The notes beneath the pieces were generated by a model. The model saw only the letters and a list, made by a program, of their open reading frames with translations. It was not told the origin of the DNA and made no database searches. Below are positions 39,101-48,061 of a stretch of 64,000 nt of DNA, piece after piece (the stretch's first letter is position 1; each line of letters begins with the position of its first letter). The position numbers and the translations under genes were made by a program. The stretch spans positions 100,598-164,597 of the forward strand of contig NZ_JANINP010000002.1 of assembly GCF_024508665.1 (NCBI RefSeq), read 5' to 3'. This DNA is from Sphingomonas sp. (GTDB taxonomy: Bacteria > Pseudomonadota > Alphaproteobacteria > Sphingomonadales > Sphingomonadaceae).

Positions 39101-39195
39101 AACGCCGAGGCGGCTACGCCCGCACCGAGCAGCGCGAGCCCGCGCAGCGCCGTGCTGTCGCGCAAAGCGTGCGCGAACTTAGAGTGATTGATCAC
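36133..39195 (-). CDS. TonB-dependent receptor (long, Cys-loop type), paralogue 2
   Basis: 1020 residues if started at the GTG at 39195. This start matches paralogue 1 in surrounding bases (ATTACGTGATCA) and leader (MINHSKFAHALRDSTALRGL), with GAGGGA upstream; a frame extension to 39285 is therefore rejected. Signal peptide to PAMAQE, TonB-box-like DIIITGSIS, plug with DGASATYGSDAIAGVINVI, and the same paired-Cys loops (GCQGLPVATL...AQVCQEDL; YVCSAGT...SGCNAGNGTLNPNNPFA). The C-terminus is IGRYFRVGAKVDF. Clearly a duplicate of paralogue 1 that has diverged in the barrel. Confidence 0.94.
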   Translation of the reverse strand: MINHSKFAHALRDSTALRGLALLGAGVAASAFAVAPAMAQETPAPAAASTSAAPQDDNKNGDIIITGSISRNPAAATASPVVTTTAEDLQNRGVNTVADALQLLTANNAGTAPPSWSSFGFATGASAPSLRGLNDAYTLTLFNGMRTAPYPLGDDGYRNFVDINTIPISIVDRIDTLLDGASATYGSDAIAGVINVIVKRQVTGLHLNASAGISQKGDAGARSISATGGYGDLDTQGFNVYVNGEYQKNDPLLVNARGYPFNTADQSQICGTAAQGCLFNGIRNGIQADGSYGGFASTRVPFVRPYSTALTSLGGYQLLNPSLGCQGLPVATLTAAQRGGTITPAQVCQEDLVNEYRAYNSDITRKGLNGRVTVRLGSFGEAYLMANYYNTSTKGNNAGPQGFTGSTAAGGITTTVSQIFLPVYVCSAGTATVTGGSILASGCNAGNGTLNPNNPFAAAGNLARLVALSPVSRTTNTDTRTYRLSGGIDGTIGDGWNVSLNGTVSSVVLKTQNRGYVYLQGLLDAIAKGTYNFVDQSQNTQAQIEGVFKPNFNRSVSKLTQIQAAVNKDLFNLPGGALNVAVTGQFRYEAIHNPSANPPTTTTPNSRYFGINAVGVDGNRHVWSAGYEITAPIVDMLKVKAEGSYDSYSTGQSRFSPKFEAEFKPIEQVKLRSTYSKGFRIPSFSESFALPTTGYVNSTINCASPTFTAFCAAHASNPSYYSGGYSYGLTSEGNRNLSPEKATSFTGGIVLQPTKRITLTADFWSTKITNVIIPVSVTQDILNQYYTNNGVVNVPGITITKGVADQQNPGALPLLGFVGGSYKNADSFLAKGIDFSASGRFPITNSLEWKTAANASLLIRLQQTNEDGTVSRYDGSLGACNITSCSGAPRWRATWQNTLTFNDATSISVTAYYTSGYSEVATDSGGVYGDCQASADNGQILTYNDGSPVLCHAGATFNLDGHIETKIDKKFTLYADIQNLLNDKPPYEPNAAYGLYQFNPAWADRLFIGRYFRVGAKVDF

Positions 39196-39482
39196 GTAAT
39201 GTTTCCCTCGCTTGACCCGCAGCCGTGATTTCACGGTCACACGGGGGTTGCCCACCCCTTTGGGCGCAATGCGCCCAAGAAGCATGGACGGAGGGATGAA
39301 GCGCAGCTTGGGGTGTGTAAAGGCGCCATTCAGGAAGGCCGCGGAGTTTTTGCCACGTCTGTAGCCAAAAAGTCACAACAGTTGACGAGACTAGAAATTT
39401 TCGTGCGTCAAGGCCGGAATTTGTGAGCGATCATTGTTTGCACGCCGGCGGCAGGCACGGGCCCGCCGCCGGGTGATTCTCA
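39196..39482. other. Intergenic gap between two TonB receptor genes
   Basis: 287 bases. It should contain the promoter and leader of the paralogue 2 gene. A hairpin CCGGCGGC/GCCGCCGG (39445-39452 with 39465-39472) lies 10 bases past the stop of the 39483-42524 gene, without a T-run. No ORF or other feature is supported here. Confidence 0.6.
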
Positions 39483-42400
39483 TCAGAACTTGAAAGTGGC
39501 GCCCGCACGGAAGGTGCGACCGATCAGGCCGGCCGCATGCCATGATGCCAGATAGTTCGTCTGGGTCGTATAGGCTGTGTTGGCAAAGAGTGGTGCACGA
39601 GCCCCGAAAACGTTGCCGACGGTGAGCGAGAAAGTGAACTGGTCGTTGACCTTCGTCGCGAGGTTCAAGTCGGTATAGATGAAGCTGTGGACGTAGCAGA
39701 ACTTGTCCACCGGCTGACCGGCAACCTTGTAGATGGCAGCGTTGCACGAAATGTCGCCGTTGACCGAGGACGCCTGGTCAGCGGCCACCGCCTTGATGCG
39801 CCCGACATAATAGGTTGTCGCGGTCAACGTGAACGGGCCGGCAACCAGCGAGTTCTGCCAGTTACCACGCCAGCGCGGCGTGCCGCCGCCCGAGGAGAGA
39901 TCCTCCGGACCCACCGTCCCGGCGTATTTCTGCACGGCACCGTTAACGGGATGCAGATCGTATTGCAGCGTCTCCTGCAGGTCGAGACGGCTCTCGAAAC
40001 GGATACCCTCGCTGATCGGAATCCGCGCATCGAGGCTGAACTCGAGCCCGGACGAAATCAGGTAGGCCGAGTTGACGTACGGCGCGTTGAGCACGAGCAA
40101 ACGCGGCAGGGAGTTGAGATTCGACGGGTCGGCACCGTCGATCACGTTGCACGAATAACCCTGGCCGACGGCGGCGACCTTGGCGCAGCCGGCCGCAGCG
40201 GCCGCGGCGGCCGAAGCAAAGCTCTGCGAGGCGACCGAGTAATAAGCGTTGATCGCGTCGGCCACGAGCGGACCCGTGACGATCAGGTTCGACTTCTTCA
40301 CATGGTAATAGTCGGCGGTGAAGGTCAGCCACGGCACCGGGTCGACGATCGCGCCAAGCGTGAAGCTCCGCGAGATTTCCGGCTTGATGTCGGGGTTGCC
40401 GACGAAACCGCGGCCGAGACTATAGGCCGCCGTATAACCTGCATTGCCCGGGTGAGCAGCGACGAAGGCTGCATTCGGCGTGTAACCGACGAACCCGGAG
40501 AACGAGCTGCGCGGATCCGATTCCGCGAAGGTCGGCGCGCGGAAGCCCTCCGAATAGGTGCCGCGGAGCGAGAAGCCCTTGATCGGCTCGAAGGTGAAGC
40601 CCGCCTTGGGAGAGAAGCGACCGATACCCGTCGAGTAATGGTCGTAGCGGCCCGAAATTTTGATATCGAGCATGTCGAGGATCGGCGCATCGAGCTCGAA
40701 GAAGCCGGCGACGACCGAGCGCTTGCCGAATGCCTGCGCGGTCGACACGCCGGGCAGATCGAGATTCGGGTTGATGCTGCGGTTGTTCAACTCCTCGCGG
40801 CGAAACTGGCCGCCGACGGCAAGCTGCATGTCGCCGCCCGGCAGCGCGAGCAGCGTGCCGGCGACCGTCCCGTCAACCGTGAACTCGGTCGAATCCGACT
40901 TGGCGTTGATCGCGGGCGCCACCATGTCGCGCACGGCCTGGCTATTCAGGCTGGGGTTGACGAAGTTGTACGCGCCGGTGTTGATCGCCTTGATCAAGCC
41001 GTTGAGGTTGAAGTTCCCGTAGACCGTCAGGTCGAGATTGTCGCGCGAGTAAGCGGAGCTCAGGTTCCAGTTCCAGTTGGAACCGATATCGCCCTTCAGC
41101 CCACCGGAGATACGGTAGACCTCGTTGATGCGCTTGCTGCCCGATTTGATGTCGCCGAACAGATAATAGAGCCGCGCAGCGCCGGCGGCGGGATTGGCGG
41201 CATAAGCGGCGGCATAGGGGTTGTTCGGGTTGAGCTGGCGATCCGCCGCCGTCGCGCAGTTCACGCCCGAGGAGCAGATATAGACCGGAAGAACGATGCC
41301 GGGAGCGCTCGTCGAGGTCGATGGGCTGCCGCCGAATGCCTGAGTCTGGCGGACGGCGACCGGTGCACGGCTGATCTCCACGCGGTTATGCGCGTAGCTG
41401 CCGGCCAGATATCCCTCGATGTTGCTGCCCAGGCGGAAGCTCGCCCGGCCGACGACGTCGTAACGTTCCTGGAACGGAAGGAAGATGGCATATTCCTTCT
41501 GGAGGTCGTGCGCGCACGCAGTGCCGATACGCTGCGAGGTGTTTTCCGAATAGGTCCCGTACGGGCAGTTCGCCAACGGGGTCAGCGAATTGAAGATCGC
41601 CGGCGTCGTGGCGTTGGCGACGGAACCCGCCAGCGGATTGTTGAGGTCGGTCTGGGTCGTGCGCGTGACGACCGCATTGGGCGTCGCGGTGGTCAGCGTG
41701 TCGTCGGCGCGATTATTGTCGTTGCCGCCGATCGACCGCAGATCGAGCGTATTGAACGGGAAACCGAGCGAGGCGTTGGTGACCATCGCGCTACGCTCGT
41801 AGTCGCCGCCGATATAGACGTTGAAGCCCTGGCTGCTGTAGTCGCCGAAGCCAGCGAGCAAGCGGCCGCGATACTTGCCGAACTCGCCGCGCTGCGAAAC
41901 ACCGCCGTCGACCGTGGCCTCGAAGCCCTTGAAGCTCTTGCGGGTGACGAGGTTGACCACGCCACCGATCGCGTCAGCGCCATAGGTCGCCGAGGCGCCG
42001 TCCTTCAGGACCTGAATGCTCTCGACGTTCGCCATCGGGATGCTGTTGAGGTCGACATAGTTATTGTGACCGTCGTCGTTCAGCGGGAAGTTGGCCGAGC
42101 GCATCCCGTCGACCAAGGTGATCGTCGACGACACACCCAGGTTGCGCAGCGATACGGCGGAGCCGCCGGCTGAGAAGCCACTGCTGAAGCCGTTGCCGAT
42201 CGAGCCGGCGCCGTCGGCTGAAACCGAGCGAATAGCGTCGCTGACGTTGGTGATGCCGGCGCGCGCCAGGTTTTCCGAGGTCACCACGGTGACCGGCGAC
42301 GCCGAAGTGGTCAGCTTGTTGGTGAACAGCGTGCCGGTGACGACAATGTCTTCCGCCGGCTGCGCGGTATCCGCGGACTGGTCGGAAATCGCGGGCGCCG

Positions 42401-42524
42401 CGTCAGCGGGCTTGTCCTGCGCCATCGCCGGCGTTGCGGCGAGCATGAGGCCGAGCGGCGCGGCAGTTGCCAGCAGGCGCGCCCGGCGAGTGTTGTGGAA
42501 AAATGCCATCGAATGAATCCCCAT
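39483..42524 (-). CDS. TonB-dependent receptor (long, Cys-loop type), paralogue 3
   Basis: 1013 residues; the start is ATG 42524, and an ATG five codons later (MAFFHNTRRARLL) is also possible. Signal peptide ending PAMAQD, linker, TonB-box-like DIVVTGTLFTNK, plug with DGASATYGADAIGGVVNLV. Paired-Cys loops are conserved in position (ANCPYGTYSENT...ACAHDLQKEYA; YICSSGVNCATAADRQLNPN). The barrel ends GLIGRTFRAGATFKF. It belongs to the same subfamily as the two genes downstream but has a different leader, so it is an older copy. An Ala run (QSFASAAAAAAAG) sits in one loop. Confidence 0.94.
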   Translation of the reverse strand: MGIHSMAFFHNTRRARLLATAAPLGLMLAATPAMAQDKPADAAPAISDQSADTAQPAEDIVVTGTLFTNKLTTSASPVTVVTSENLARAGITNVSDAIRSVSADGAGSIGNGFSSGFSAGGSAVSLRNLGVSSTITLVDGMRSANFPLNDDGHNNYVDLNSIPMANVESIQVLKDGASATYGADAIGGVVNLVTRKSFKGFEATVDGGVSQRGEFGKYRGRLLAGFGDYSSQGFNVYIGGDYERSAMVTNASLGFPFNTLDLRSIGGNDNNRADDTLTTATPNAVVTRTTQTDLNNPLAGSVANATTPAIFNSLTPLANCPYGTYSENTSQRIGTACAHDLQKEYAIFLPFQERYDVVGRASFRLGSNIEGYLAGSYAHNRVEISRAPVAVRQTQAFGGSPSTSTSAPGIVLPVYICSSGVNCATAADRQLNPNNPYAAAYAANPAAGAARLYYLFGDIKSGSKRINEVYRISGGLKGDIGSNWNWNLSSAYSRDNLDLTVYGNFNLNGLIKAINTGAYNFVNPSLNSQAVRDMVAPAINAKSDSTEFTVDGTVAGTLLALPGGDMQLAVGGQFRREELNNRSINPNLDLPGVSTAQAFGKRSVVAGFFELDAPILDMLDIKISGRYDHYSTGIGRFSPKAGFTFEPIKGFSLRGTYSEGFRAPTFAESDPRSSFSGFVGYTPNAAFVAAHPGNAGYTAAYSLGRGFVGNPDIKPEISRSFTLGAIVDPVPWLTFTADYYHVKKSNLIVTGPLVADAINAYYSVASQSFASAAAAAAAGCAKVAAVGQGYSCNVIDGADPSNLNSLPRLLVLNAPYVNSAYLISSGLEFSLDARIPISEGIRFESRLDLQETLQYDLHPVNGAVQKYAGTVGPEDLSSGGGTPRWRGNWQNSLVAGPFTLTATTYYVGRIKAVAADQASSVNGDISCNAAIYKVAGQPVDKFCYVHSFIYTDLNLATKVNDQFTFSLTVGNVFGARAPLFANTAYTTQTNYLASWHAAGLIGRTFRAGATFKF

Positions 42525-42728
42525 TTTAGGGGAAATGCCCGCGCGCGATCTCTGCCGCCCGCAGGTCCCTCCCCACAGATTGTGACCGCAAGCCCTCCAG
42601 CACCGGTCGATGAGCGCGGCATAAGGCCGAGACGGGCATTGTAAAGATTCGAAAACGGGGCCGAATAGTTTTTTGAATCAACGCGTAGCGCTGCTGCAAC
42701 AATGGGTCAGTCTTGGTGTCTTATTTCA

Positions 42729-43664
42729 CTAAGGCAGCTGCGCCTGTTTGATCCCCGGCATCGCCCCCGCCACCAGCAGCGGATCGATCTTCGCGTTGCG
42801 CCAGCGCAGGCTCCAATGGAGATGCGCGCCGGTCACGCGTCCGGTCGCACCCGAATAAGCGACCAATTGGCCCCGCTTCACCGCCTGCCCCTGCGTCACG
42901 ACGATCCGCGACAAATGCATCAACGCGCTATTGAGACCCATGCCATGGTCGATCATCAACAGATTGCCTTCGAGCAGGAACGGATGATCGGACGCCAGGA
43001 TGACGACGCCGTCGGCCGGCGCCAGCACCGGGGTTCCCGCCGGCACTGCGACATCGGTGCCCGAATGGTACGACCCGGCCTCGCCGTTGCGATAGATGCG
43101 CTGCGATCCGAACAGCGTCGAGATGCGCCCGGTCGCCGGCCACATGAACGGTTGGCGCCACCCCATCGCCCCGGTGTCCTGCCGCCGCGCCGCGTTGATC
43201 TGCTCGATCTCCGCCGGGCGCAGTTTCTCGAATTCGGGCATCGGGACCGGATATTTGGGCAAGGTCGATAGCCGCGAGATGTTCCAGGCGCGCGGATTGA
43301 TCGTCAGCGTGCGCGTGACGGTCCGCCCTTCGTCGAGCGTCGCGGTCACCGTCGCCGCCGGTCCGGCATCGCGGTCGAACGCGATGACGAAGCGGCCATC
43401 GGGCGCCACCGGCACCTCGTCGCCGTTCAAGCTGACGTGTCGGGCGCCCGTGGGCGCGGTGCCGATCAGCAGCCCGCCCTGGATCATGCTGCCCTGGAAG
43501 CTGAAATCGCCGAGCGGGACCGCCGGCATGCGCGGCGCGGGCGGCGGCGGCGTGGCGACGACGACGGGTGCGGGGGGTGCGGCCGGCGGCAAGCCCGGCT
43601 CGACACAGCTGCCCAGCGCGGTCAGCGCGACGAGGCCCAGGACCCAGCGCCGCGCGCGCCTCAC
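42729..43664 (-). CDS. M23-family metallopeptidase (LytM), secreted
   Basis: 311 residues from the GTG at 43664, whose GTGA overlaps the stop of the DUF2093 gene. The N-terminus (RRARRWVLGLVALTALGSCV) is lipoprotein-like, followed by a Pro/Ala linker. The peptidase domain (about 190-300) has the zinc motifs HSGTDVAVPAGTPVLAPADG and GAHLHWSLRW. It cleaves, or regulates cleavage of, peptidoglycan crosslinks in the envelope. Both active-site motifs look intact. Longer frames upstream overlap the DUF2093 gene completely and are rejected. Confidence 0.9.
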   Translation of the reverse strand: MRRARRWVLGLVALTALGSCVEPGLPPAAPPAPVVVATPPPPAPRMPAVPLGDFSFQGSMIQGGLLIGTAPTGARHVSLNGDEVPVAPDGRFVIAFDRDAGPAATVTATLDEGRTVTRTLTINPRAWNISRLSTLPKYPVPMPEFEKLRPAEIEQINAARRQDTGAMGWRQPFMWPATGRISTLFGSQRIYRNGEAGSYHSGTDVAVPAGTPVLAPADGVVILASDHPFLLEGNLLMIDHGMGLNSALMHLSRIVVTQGQAVKRGQLVAYSGATGRVTGAHLHWSLRWRNAKIDPLLVAGAMPGIKQAQLP

Positions 43665-43861
43665 TTCCGGCCTTCGGCCTCTAGCGCGAGTTCCGCGCTC
43701 GCATAGGCTTCCTGCCGCGCGACGCTCCAATAGCGCAGATCGTCGAGCGCGATCGGCACGCCCGATATCGCGCAAGTGACATGGCCGCCGGGCACCAGCA
43801 CCCGAAACCCATTGGCCATATAATGGAGGCGCGCCGGCCGGTCGGTATTGGACATCAGCAT
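43661..43861 (-). CDS. DUF2093 small protein
   Basis: About 66 residues. The start at 43861 is favoured by AGGA 8 bases upstream; 43855 (MSNTDRPARLHY) is the alternative. Family pattern: RLHYMANGFRVLVPGGHVTC, AISGVPIALDDLRYWSVARQ, EAYASAEL. DUF2093 is confined to alphaproteobacteria and has no known function. Both cysteine and aromatic positions are kept. Coupled by GTGA overlap to the M23 peptidase. Confidence 0.82.
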   Translation of the reverse strand: MLMSNTDRPARLHYMANGFRVLVPGGHVTCAISGVPIALDDLRYWSVARQEAYASAELALEAEGRK

Positions 43862-43904
43862 TGCAGCGATCCTCGCAATCACAAAAACAGGTCAAGCTCA
43901 ATGG

Positions 43905-45278
43905 TTACAGCAAAGTCGGCTGGTCCGGCTTGTCCTTTACATATGCCTTGCCGCCCGCGCCCTCAACCCGCGCAGCGACGTCGCCATCGCCAAAATGGAG
44001 CACCAACGCTCCGGCCCTGCGCGCTGCCGCCGCGCTGGTCAGTACGCCACCCGCCTTCGCCTCGACCCAGGCATAGCCGCGGTCGAGCACATGGCTGGGG
44101 TTGAGCGCCTCCACCAATTTCCAGGCACCCTCAAGCCGAACGCGCGCCGCGGAGAGACGTTGCGCCAGCATCGCCGGCCGCAACGCTCCCGCACTACGGT
44201 CGAGCTGGCCGCGGGCCAGGGTTATGCGCCGTTCGAGCGCACGGTCGAGCCGCTGCGCATTGTCGTCCGCGCGCTGACGCTGCGGTCCGAGCAACGCATC
44301 GCGCCTGGGCAACAGCCGTGCCAGGGCATCGGTTCGTTCGCGCCCCCGCTCGACGTAGCGCCTCGCGCAGCGCTCAGCCCGATGCGCGTAGGAATCGAGG
44401 CCCAGGCGCAAATCGGCGAGCACCGGCACCGCGATTTCGGCCGCCGCGGTGGGCGTCGGCGCGCGCAGATCGGCGGCGTAATCGGACAGGCTGGTATCGG
44501 TTTCGTGGCCGACCGCGGAGATCAGCGGAATCGAGCAAGCCGCGATCGCCCGGACAACCACCTCTTCGTTGAACGCCCACAGATCCTCGACGGAGCCGCC
44601 GCCGCGCGCGACAATGACCAGGTCGGGGCGGGGCACCGGTCCGCCCGGCGTGATGGCGTCGAACCCCTGGATCGCAGCGGCGACGTCGCGCGCGGCGCCG
44701 TCGCCCTGGACCTTGACCGGCCACACCACGACATGCGTCGGACAGCGATCGGCGAGCCGGTGCAGGATGTCGCGGATCACGGCGCCGGTCGGCGAAGTCA
44801 CCACGCCGATCACCTTGGGCATGAACGGCAGCGGCTTCTTGCGGCCCTGATCAAACAGACCCTCGGCGCCCAATTGCGCCTTGAGCTTTTCGAGCAGCGC
44901 CATCAGCGCGCCCTCGCCGGCCAATTCCATGCGATCGATCACGATCTGGTATTTGGAACGGCCGGGATAGGTGGTCAGCTTGCCGCTCGCGATCACCTCG
45001 ATCCCGTCCTGCGGGCTGAACGGGATCAGCGCCGCCTGCCCTTTCCACATCACGCCATCGATCACGGCCTGGTCATCCTTCAGGCTGAGATAGCAATGGC
45101 CGGAGGCGGCGCGCTTCCATCCCGAAATCTCGCCGCGCAGGCGAACGCGGCCGAATTCGCCTTCGACCATCCGCTTCAGCCGCCCCGACAATTCGGACAC
45201 GCTTTCGGCGGCGGAATTGTCGCCGGGCATGGCCTCGGCTACCAGCCGCGGCGAATCTTCTGGAAAAGGGTCGGGCAT
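43905..45278 (-). CDS. xseA: Exodeoxyribonuclease VII large subunit
   Basis: 457 residues from ATG 45278 ([12 protein letters not shown]). The N-terminal OB-fold includes [20 protein letters not shown] and [20 protein letters not shown]; the catalytic core has [21 protein letters not shown] [20 protein letters not shown], then [17 protein letters not shown] and [21 protein letters not shown] long helical C-terminal region follows. Together with XseB it degrades single-stranded DNA. Its ATG overlaps the divergent purD ATG by two bases (CATG), and AGGA lies about 6 bases upstream inside purD. Confidence 0.95.
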   Translation of the reverse strand: MPDPFPEDSPRLVAEAMPGDNSAAESVSELSGRLKRMVEGEFGRVRLRGEISGWKRAASGHCYLSLKDDQAVIDGVMWKGQAALIPFSPQDGIEVIASGKLTTYPGRSKYQIVIDRMELAGEGALMALLEKLKAQLGAEGLFDQGRKKPLPFMPKVIGVVTSPTGAVIRDILHRLADRCPTHVVVWPVKVQGDGAARDVAAAIQGFDAITPGGPVPRPDLVIVARGGGSVEDLWAFNEEVVVRAIAACSIPLISAVGHETDTSLSDYAADLRAPTPTAAAEIAVPVLADLRLGLDSYAHRAERCARRYVERGRERTDALARLLPRRDALLGPQRQRADDNAQRLDRALERRITLARGQLDRSAGALRPAMLAQRLSAARVRLEGAWKLVEALNPSHVLDRGYAWVEAKAGGVLTSAAAARRAGALVLHFGDGDVAARVEGAGGKAYVKDKPDQPTLL

Positions 45279-46539
45279 GAACGTCCTGCTGATCGGATCG
45301 GGTGGGCGCGAACATGGCCTTGCGTGGAAGCTCGCGCAATCGCCGCTGCTCACCAAACTCTACGCCGCGCCCGGTAATCCGGGCATAGCGGAAAGTGCCG
45401 AGCTCGTCGCGATCGACGTGACCGATCATGGCGCGATAGTGGATTTCTGCCGCACGCATCGGGTGGGGTTGGTCGTGGTCGGTCCCGAGGCACCGTTGGT
45501 CGCCGGGATCGCCGACGATCTTCGCGCGGCCGGATTCACGGTGTTCGGCCCGGACAAGGCGCCTGCCCAGCTCGAAGGATCAAAGGCCTTCACCAAGGCT
45601 TTGTGCGACCGCGCCAATATCCCGACCGCGGGCTATCGCGCCGTTCACTCGCTGGGAGAGGCTCGCGCCGCGCTTGCCGCATTCGGCGCGCCGGTCGTGG
45701 TGAAGGCCGATGGGCTGGCCGCCGGCAAAGGCGTCGTCGTGGCGATGACCACCGCCGAAGCCGAAGACGCGGTGGAAGCATTGTTCGCCGAGCCGGGCGC
45801 CAGCGCGGTGATCGAAGAATTCCTCGAGGGCGAGGAAGTGAGCCTGTTCGTGCTGACCGATGGCAAGGACATGGTCGCCTTCGGATCGGCGCAGGATCAC
45901 AAGCGCGTCGGCGACGGCGATACCGGACCCAATACCGGCGGGATGGGCGCCTATAGCCCCGCGCGCGTGCTGACCCCCGATCTCGAAATGCAAGCGCTCC
46001 GCGAGATCGTCGCGCCGACCATCGCCGCACTCGCAGCCGAAAGCATGCCTTATTCGGGTGTCCTCTATGCCGGGCTGATGCTGACCGCCGATGGTCCCAA
46101 GCTGATCGAATATAATGCGCGCTTCGGCGACCCCGAATGCCAGGTGCTGATGATGCGGCTCGACAGCGACCTGCTGCCGCTGCTGCTGGCGATTGCTCAA
46201 GGGCAGCTGGCCGAGGCGCCGGCTCCCGCCTTTAGCGACGACGTCGCACTGACCGTGGTGATGGCGGCAGCCGGCTATCCCGGCACGCCCAAGACCGGTG
46301 GCGCGATCGGCGGGATCGATGCTGCCGAACAGACCGGCGCCAAGGTCTTCCAGGCCGGCACCAAGCTCGTCGACGGACGGTTGGTGGCGGCGGGCGGGCG
46401 CGTTCTGGCCGTGACCGCGCGCGGCGCGCACGTGCGCGCGGCGCAGGCCGCCGCCTATCACGCGGTCGACGCCATCGATTTCCCCACCGGTTTCTGCCGC
46501 CGCGACATCGGCTGGCGCGAGGTCGCGCGAGAGGGCTGA
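45277..46539 (+). CDS. purD: Phosphoribosylamine-glycine ligase
   Basis: Purine-pathway ATP-grasp ligase making GAR; 420 residues. The start is ATG 45277 ([20 protein letters not shown]), with AAGGG 6 bases upstream inside xseA. Signatures: [36 protein letters not shown] near 139-154, [20 protein letters not shown] near 208-227 and [14 protein letters not shown] near 281-294. Divergent from xseA with overlapping start codons. Confidence 0.98.
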   Translation: MNVLLIGSGGREHGLAWKLAQSPLLTKLYAAPGNPGIAESAELVAIDVTDHGAIVDFCRTHRVGLVVVGPEAPLVAGIADDLRAAGFTVFGPDKAPAQLEGSKAFTKALCDRANIPTAGYRAVHSLGEARAALAAFGAPVVVKADGLAAGKGVVVAMTTAEAEDAVEALFAEPGASAVIEEFLEGEEVSLFVLTDGKDMVAFGSAQDHKRVGDGDTGPNTGGMGAYSPARVLTPDLEMQALREIVAPTIAALAAESMPYSGVLYAGLMLTADGPKLIEYNARFGDPECQVLMMRLDSDLLPLLLAIAQGQLAEAPAPAFSDDVALTVVMAAAGYPGTPKTGGAIGGIDAAEQTGAKVFQAGTKLVDGRLVAAGGRVLAVTARGAHVRAAQAAAYHAVDAIDFPTGFCRRDIGWREVAREG

Positions 46540-46661
46540 CTGGCGATGCCCGCGGAGCGGCGATGCGTAGCGGAGCAGTTCCTCACCTCATCCCGATCAC
46601 TGGCGAAACGTTGGAACCCCCTCTAGAATAGCCGGCTTTCGTCGTTCGGGAAAATCGCTTC

Positions 46662-47534
46662 ATGGACTCCACCAACCCGCCACCGGTCGGCGCAGCCGCC
46701 TATCTCTTCCATGATTGGACCATCGTCGTGCTCATCCTGATTGCGGTGTTCGCGGCGCTGGTGATCGCCGGCATGATCTGGGGACAGAAGAAGGCGGCCG
46801 AGCGCCATCGCGTCGAAGAGGCGGCGGAGGAGCGGGCCGAGGAAGCCGGCGTCAGCCTGCCTCCTGCGCCACCGCCCGCGCCGATGGCGGCCGATACAGC
46901 CCTGCCGCCCGAAGAACCACGGCCGGAGCCGGAACCTGCACCACAAGTCCCACCGGAAGAGGGCCGCGATACGGAGCCGCAGCCCCTGGCTGCACGCGAG
47001 CTTGCTCCCGAGCCGATCCCGGCGCCGGCGCTGGAGCCCGAAGCCGTTGCGGAAAAGCCAGACCAAATGAAGCAGCCCGAGCCGGCTGCCGCGGGAACGC
47101 CAGAGGCGGTCGAGAACGAGCCGGAGCCGGTTGGGGAGCCCCAGCCAACCGCCGAGACATCGACGGAGCCCACCACGCCGCCGACCGCTCCACCGGAACC
47201 CGCGCCTGCACCTGAGCCCGTACCGGCACCGCCCGAGCCCGCCGCTCCAGTGCCAACGCCGGCAGTGCCCGCAACGGACTCCAACGCCGGCGGGGCGCTG
47301 GCGCTGACCACGGTCAAGGGTCTCGGCCCCAAGGTCGCGGCAATACTGGCGGAACGCGGTATCACCCGCGTCGACCAACTCGCCGCGCTATCGCCCGACG
47401 AGGCGTCCGCGCTCGACTTGCAGCTGAGCGCGTTCACCGGCCGAATGGCCCGCGATCGCTGGATCGAGCAAGCGAAGCTGCTCGCCGCAGGCGAAACCGC
47501 CGCGTACGAAGCGGAATTTGGGAAGTTGGGTTAG
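46662..47534 (+). CDS. Membrane-anchored Pro/Glu-rich protein with C-terminal helix-hairpin-helix
   Basis: 290 residues. One N-terminal membrane span (TIVVLILIAVFAALVIAGMI, about 24-43), then a charged helix (AAERHRVEEAAEERAEEAG), then a ~140-residue stretch of Pro, Glu, Ala and Thr (about 65-205). The C-terminal ~80 residues form a helix-hairpin-helix-like module (TTVKGLGPKVAAILAERGIT, RVDQLAALSPDEASALDLQL) like that fused to NADH dehydrogenase subunits and ribosomal L21 in some alphaproteobacteria. The function is unknown. The end overlaps the convergent gene by 4 bases. Confidence 0.72.
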   Translation: MDSTNPPPVGAAAYLFHDWTIVVLILIAVFAALVIAGMIWGQKKAAERHRVEEAAEERAEEAGVSLPPAPPPAPMAADTALPPEEPRPEPEPAPQVPPEEGRDTEPQPLAARELAPEPIPAPALEPEAVAEKPDQMKQPEPAAAGTPEAVENEPEPVGEPQPTAETSTEPTTPPTAPPEPAPAPEPVPAPPEPAAPVPTPAVPATDSNAGGALALTTVKGLGPKVAAILAERGITRVDQLAALSPDEASALDLQLSAFTGRMARDRWIEQAKLLAAGETAAYEAEFGKLG

Positions 47535-48061
47535 GCGAGAAGGCCAGCCGGCGCGAAGGCAGCGATCGCTGCCATCATCGCCTGGAACGACCGGTCGGTA
47601 CCGGTCGTCGACAGCGCTATATCGCCGAATCCAATCGACTTGTTGATCGCGGCGAGCTTGCCCACCAGCCCAGTCGACGGAAAGGCGGCGGGGTTGCGCA
47701 GGAACAGGCAGGCGAAACGCTGGCCATGTACCGAGCCGGTCGTGACCCGCTCGATCGCAGTCCATGGGATCGTCTGGTCGGACCAGCGCCGCCAATAGAT
47801 TCCATCGACGCCGATCCGAAGCTCGACACCCGATTGTGTCAACCGGCGTATCACTGCCAACGAGCAGGCCCCAAAGAAGATGAGTACTACCCAACCGACC
47901 GGTCGAGCTTCATCGGGATCAAGACGCGGCTGGCCGAGGCTATCGCCCCAATCCCTCCCGATCAGGCCTGTGAGAATGCAACCGCAAAAAACGAACGCGA
48001 GGCTGATCATAAACAGCAACACGAGGCGCCACGGGCTGTTGCGCGCCTCGAACGCGGTCAC
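47531..48061 (-). CDS. Two-span membrane hypothetical protein (STM3941-like)
   Basis: 176 residues from GTG 48061, whose GTGA overlaps the stop of the CBS-domain gene. Two hydrophobic segments: LLFMISLAFVFCGCILTGLI (about 16-35) and VGWVVLIFFGACSLAVI (about 54-70). The rest is a PH-like soluble domain (LRIGVDGIYWRRWSDQTIPW, ERVTTGSVHGQRFACLFL, KSIGFGDIALSTTGTDRSFQ), which resembles STM3941-type proteins. Function unknown. A long upstream frame to 49081 reads through the antisense of the next gene in the wrong phase and is rejected. Confidence 0.7.
   Translation of the reverse strand: MTAFEARNSPWRLVLLFMISLAFVFCGCILTGLIGRDWGDSLGQPRLDPDEARPVGWVVLIFFGACSLAVIRRLTQSGVELRIGVDGIYWRRWSDQTIPWTAIERVTTGSVHGQRFACLFLRNPAAFPSTGLVGKLAAINKSIGFGDIALSTTGTDRSFQAMMAAIAAFAPAGLLA

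Noticed and set aside
39687..42173. Plus-strand open frame of 828 codons opposite a TonB receptor gene
   Set aside because: The product is an Arg/Asp/Ala-rich composition typical of antisense of GC-rich coding DNA; the minus strand has a complete receptor with signal, plug and barrel.
43665..43901. Longer start for the M23 peptidase up to 43901
   Set aside because: That region codes for the DUF2093 protein in another phase, and the GTG at 43664 gives a lipoprotein signal directly.
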